Source of the DNA: Deltaproteobacteria bacterium
Lineage (GTDB): Bacteria; Desulfobacterota; DSM-4660; Desulfatiglandales; HGW-15
NCBI GenBank assembly: GCA_020342025.1
Contig: CP070840.1
Coordinates: forward strand, 777,520-785,916
Length of the DNA: 8,397 bases
Direction of reading: 5' to 3'
The translations under genes were made by a program, and so were the position numbers. Positions 6,106 to 8,397 of the stretch are shown piece after piece; position 1 is the stretch's first letter; each line of letters begins with the position of its first letter. Under the pieces are notes generated by a model. It was not told where the DNA came from and ran no database searches. It saw only the letters and a program-made list of their open reading frames with translations.

Positions 6106-7014
6106 ATGAAGATCTTTATGACGGGTGGAACCGGTTTCGTGGGAACCACGTTGACGAAAAAATTGACCCAAGAGAAGCATCAGGTCACCATTTTGACTCG
6201 AGCCCCCACTGAAGACCGCCCTTTGCCCAAGGGCGCCACCTACCTGGAGGGAGATCCCACCGAAAAGGGGGCGTGGCAGGAAAGTGTAGCAGAGCATGAA
6301 GTTATCATTAATCTGGCAGGCGCATCCATTTTCAGACGTTGGAGCGAGACAGCCAAGGAAATAATCAGAGATAGTCGTATTCATACAACCCGAAACCTGG
6401 TGGAGGCCCTTTCTGCTCGTAAAGGGAAAGAGACGCTCTTTCTCAGCACCTCGGCGATCGGATACTACGGATCTCATGAAGATGAGGAATTGGATGAAAA
6501 CACACCGCCGGGTGAAGGCTTTCTCCCCTCACTGGCACAGGAATGGGAGTCAGAAGCACTTAAGGCGGGAGCTTACGGCGCAAGAGTCCCACTCTTACGT
6601 TTTGGTATCGTTCTTGGCAAGAATGGTGGCGCCCTGAGGCAGATGATCCCCATATTCAGCCTGTGTCTTGGGAGTCCGCTGGGAAGCGGAAAGCAGTGGT
6701 TTTCATGGATTCACGAGGAGGACCTTGCCCGTATCTATTTACACCTAATGGGTCAAAAAGATATCTCGGGTCCGATAAATTGCACCGCACCCAATCCCGT
6801 TCGAAATATGGATCTGACGCGGGCCCTTGGTGAAGCGTTGGGAAAGCCCACCTTCCTGCCAGCCGTACCTGGGTTCATGCTCCGAATTATTATGGGTGAG
6901 TTTGGATCAGTGCTTTTAGAGGGACAAAGAGTCCTGCCAAAAAGGCTGTTGGATACAGGTTTTCGTTTCACCTTTCCGGAAATCCATAAGGCCTTAAGGG
7001 ACCTTCTCAATTAG
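6106..7014 (+). CDS. TIGR01777-family SDR epimerase (YfcH-like)
   Basis: 302 aa, the family's normal length. The N-terminal Rossmann NAD(P) motif is TGGTGFVG (6-13). The family-specific STSAIGYYG (114-122) includes the Tyr region of the SDR active site, followed by TPPGEGFLPSLAQEWE (133-148), RFGIVLG (165-171) and the WIHEEDLA segment (201-208). The C-terminal DUF1731-type tail is about 250-300 (PAVPGFMLRIIMGEFGSVLL in the middle). These proteins are extended short-chain dehydrogenases related to nucleotide-sugar epimerases; the true substrate is not established. Start ATG follows GCGAGG with 7 nt spacing. It is 100 nt after the DUF2400 gene and is probably a separate or weakly coupled unit. 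Confidence 0.93.
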   Translation: MKIFMTGGTGFVGTTLTKKLTQEKHQVTILTRAPTEDRPLPKGATYLEGDPTEKGAWQESVAEHEVIINLAGASIFRRWSETAKEIIRDSRIHTTRNLVEALSARKGKETLFLSTSAIGYYGSHEDEELDENTPPGEGFLPSLAQEWESEALKAGAYGARVPLLRFGIVLGKNGGALRQMIPIFSLCLGSPLGSGKQWFSWIHEEDLARIYLHLMGQKDISGPINCTAPNPVRNMDLTRALGEALGKPTFLPAVPGFMLRIIMGEFGSVLLEGQRVLPKRLLDTGFRFTFPEIHKALRDLLN

Positions 7015-7138
7015 TTCATAGCTCCCGGGATTAACCCGTATATTCATGATAAGGAATCATCTATGAGCGGCCTCAACTGGCCTTGGTAGCAGGAACAAGC
7101 ACACAACACATGAACATGGTTTCGGAGGAGGCGGGTCT

Positions 7139-7489
7139 ATGGGAAAAAGCAAAACACTACAACCAAACGAGATCAGCTGGGAGCCTCATCCTCAATTGGC
7201 GGATGCGAAGGTGGCTTATTTGCTCTCAAACCGGGATGAGAAGGCGGATCTCACTTGCCTTTTGGTTCATCTGCCTGCTGGCACACAGGTGGAAAAACAC
7301 ACGCACGACCATTCCGACGACATTGTCTACGTTGTAAAGGGGAAAGGCAGAATGTGGATAGATGAGGTGGGGGATGTGCCGATGGTTGAGGGAACCTTCA
7401 TCAGGATTCCTAAAGGTGTTCTTCATCAACCGCACCATATTGAGGAGGACTTGGTCGCTTACGACGTATTCTATCCCTTTCTCGCCTGA
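7139..7489 (+). CDS. Small single-domain cupin
   Basis: 116 aa, one cupin domain. Cupin motif 1 is read in GTQVEKHTHDHSDDIVYVVKG (48-68, split at the His cluster), with H54, H56 and H58 as likely metal ligands and an Asp where the family often has Glu. Motif 2 is GTFIRIPKGVLHQPHH (85-100), giving the last ligand H96. Such small cupins bind Fe, Mn, Zn or Ni and act as isomerases, dioxygenases or binding proteins, so the function is open. Start ATG is set by GGAGGAGG about 7 nt upstream. Its stop lies 4 nt from the stop of the convergent PilZ gene. Confidence 0.9.
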   Translation: MGKSKTLQPNEISWEPHPQLADAKVAYLLSNRDEKADLTCLLVHLPAGTQVEKHTHDHSDDIVYVVKGKGRMWIDEVGDVPMVEGTFIRIPKGVLHQPHHIEEDLVAYDVFYPFLA

Positions 7490-7493
7490 CTTC

Positions 7494-7844
7494 TCATTCT
7501 TTAAGGTGGGTGCTTACGACTTCTTCCAGGTAGTTGCGGTCTTCCTCAGAAATTTCCACAAAGCAGACGCCCATGCCAACGGTGGTATCGTCGTCCTCTA
7601 TCCCATAGAGGTCCGACCAGATCACCTTGCCGCTAACCCCTACGGCCGAATGGTCGGGGGGAGAGATGGAAATGCGGTAGGATTCATTGATGCGCAAAGG
7701 TTCGTCACAAAATATGGCCAACCCGCTGACAGATATGTTTCTCGTTTCTCCTTCTATGGTACCGTGTTCCGCGAATACAGAGACGGGCCATCTCACTTCG
7801 ATTCGAGGCTCTTCACGTCTTTCGGTCTTGGTAGCCAAAATCAT
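7494..7844 (-). CDS. PilZ-domain protein (probable c-di-GMP receptor)
   Basis: 116 aa, a single PilZ domain. The RxxxR element (R10-E-E-P-R14) near the N-terminus and N-x-S-x-x-G (N36, S38, G41 in NISVSGL) are the c-di-GMP contacts of PilZ proteins; both are intact, so binding is likely. The family acts as a cytoplasmic adapter that passes the second-messenger level to motility, polysaccharide or other targets; no target is visible here. The start is uncertain. ATG at 7844 is only 1 nt from GGGAGG, whereas TTG at codon 3 (7838) has an ideal 7-nt spacing; the product would differ by just two residues. Convergent with the cupin gene. Confidence 0.92.
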   Translation of the reverse strand: MILATKTERREEPRIEVRWPVSVFAEHGTIEGETRNISVSGLAIFCDEPLRINESYRISISPPDHSAVGVSGKVIWSDLYGIEDDDTTVGMGVCFVEISEEDRNYLEEVVSTHLKE

Positions 7845-7883
7845 GCCTCCCGCATTCCTGTAGGGATGTGGAAATTCAAGCCT

Positions 7884-7915
7884 ATTATAATTTCACTTTT
7901 TCACGAAAACATCAA
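7884..7915 (-). promoter_or_regulatory. Possible promoter for the PilZ gene
   Basis: On the minus strand a perfect -10 hexamer TATAAT (7889-7884) lies 39 nt before the PilZ start, in an AT-rich gap. A TTGATG (7915-7910) could serve as -35, but the spacer is 20 nt, longer than usual, so the match is suggestive only. Confidence 0.35.
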
Positions 7916-8040
7916 CCTTTTTCATTAGCCCATCTGCGCTCTAGATCTTTTTAACGGTCCTTCTTTTCATACAAAGAGGATTGCCGATAATTCGCATCTT
8001 CTTTTCTTACTCATGGATTGCATAATAATTTTCTTCCAGG

Positions 8041-8397
8041 TTAGCTCACTTTGTCTTTTTCTTCAGACAGCCTCTTTGCGTATTGAGGGTACAGTTCCTT
8101 CACACAATCCGGGCAAAGGCCGTGACTAAACTCAGCTTCTGAATGGTCTGTGATGTATTTCTCTATCGACACCCATGAGCCGTCATCCTCACGTATCTTC
8201 TTGCAGTGGGCACAAATGGGCAGAAGCCCGTCGATGGCATCTACTATGGTCTTTTCGATAGCTCGGATACGCTGGCTCAACATCCGGAGCAGTTCGAACG
8301 CCATGGCCGGATATCTCTCGATCTCTTGGCGAAGGTTCCACTGATCTAAGATTAAGACTTCTGTCTGTTCTCTTGCAACTATGCTGGCTGATCGAAC
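8041..8397 (-). CDS. Cyclic-nucleotide-binding-domain protein with C-terminal Cys-pair module (5' end outside window)
   Basis: The last 118 codons of a gene that continues beyond the right edge. The reading frame stays open from 8397 and an internal Met at 8304 is not the start. The visible N-terminal part (about 1-50: RSASIVAREQTEVLILDQ, then RQEIERYPAMAFELLRMLSQR) matches the end of a CRP/FNR-type cyclic-nucleotide-binding domain, the last strand and the C-helix. A module with LLPICAHCKKIREDDGSW (about 58-75, C62 and C65), DHSEAEFSHG and LCPDCVKELYP (C95 and C98) follows. This Cys-pair module also ends some PAS and response-regulator proteins; it may bind a metal. No helix-turn-helix is seen in the visible part, so DNA binding is unlikely there. 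Stop TAA at 8043-8041. Confidence 0.85.
   Translation of the reverse strand, partial: VRSASIVAREQTEVLILDQWNLRQEIERYPAMAFELLRMLSQRIRAIEKTIVDAIDGLLPICAHCKKIREDDGSWVSIEKYITDHSEAEFSHGLCPDCVKELYPQYAKRLSEEKDKVS

Noticed and set aside
7063..7089. Eight-codon frame MSGLNWPW with an AAGGA upstream, before the cupin gene (Trp-rich leader peptide?)
   Set aside because: The cupin has its own strong ribosome binding site, I see no alternating attenuator hairpins, and the cupin has no link to tryptophan. Probably chance.
7362..7928. 188-codon plus-strand open frame overlapping the cupin and PilZ genes
   Set aside because: It is antisense to the PilZ domain and out of frame with the cupin, both of which have clear motifs; no ribosome binding site of its own.

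Overview
The gene set suggests an anaerobic or microaerophobic bacterium of the Desulfobacterota (sulfate-reducer or syntroph type). The reasons are a stand-alone rubredoxin next to a rubredoxin:oxygen-oxidoreductase-type flavodiiron protein, a mono-cluster ferredoxin, and a HEAT-repeat protein of the DVU_0298 type known from Desulfovibrio and relatives. This assignment is inferred from gene content only.

Left part (1-2333, minus strand): a two-gene unit. A 672-aa cobalamin-binding-domain radical SAM enzyme with a C-terminal PqqD-like (peptide-recognition) domain is followed, 32 nt downstream, by a very small gene at 142-282. I found that gene by reading the minus strand; it has a TTG start and a strong AAGGAGG ribosome binding site. 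It encodes a 46-aa peptide: a short charged leader and six perfect pentapeptide repeats Cys-His-Ala/Ser-Pro-Ala ending exactly at the stop codon. A hairpin terminator follows at 86-113. The layout is that of a RiPP (ribosomally made, post-translationally modified peptide) maturase with its precursor. The repeat units differ from each other almost only at third codon positions, so the peptide appears to be selected as a protein. This is the most interesting content of the window.

Middle part (2517-6005, plus strand): rubredoxin, flavodiiron protein, ferredoxin, HEAT-repeat protein and a TIGR02757/DUF2400 protein. Rubredoxin and flavodiiron protein form a known O2 (or NO) reduction pair. Ferredoxin, HEAT protein and DUF2400 protein are tightly spaced (13 and 25 nt) and look like an operon. 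Two sizeable imperfect inverted repeats lie in the gaps before the flavodiiron and ferredoxin genes.

Right part (6106-8397): a TIGR01777-type SDR epimerase and a small cupin on the plus strand, then a PilZ-domain protein convergent with the cupin (4 nt between stops), and the 3' end of a minus-strand regulator. In that regulator the end of a cyclic-nucleotide-binding domain is joined to a Cys-pair (CxxC...CxxC) module; it runs off the window. PilZ and the regulator suggest signalling functions. Their link to the rest is not visible.

No tRNA, rRNA, CRISPR array, insertion sequence or origin was seen.
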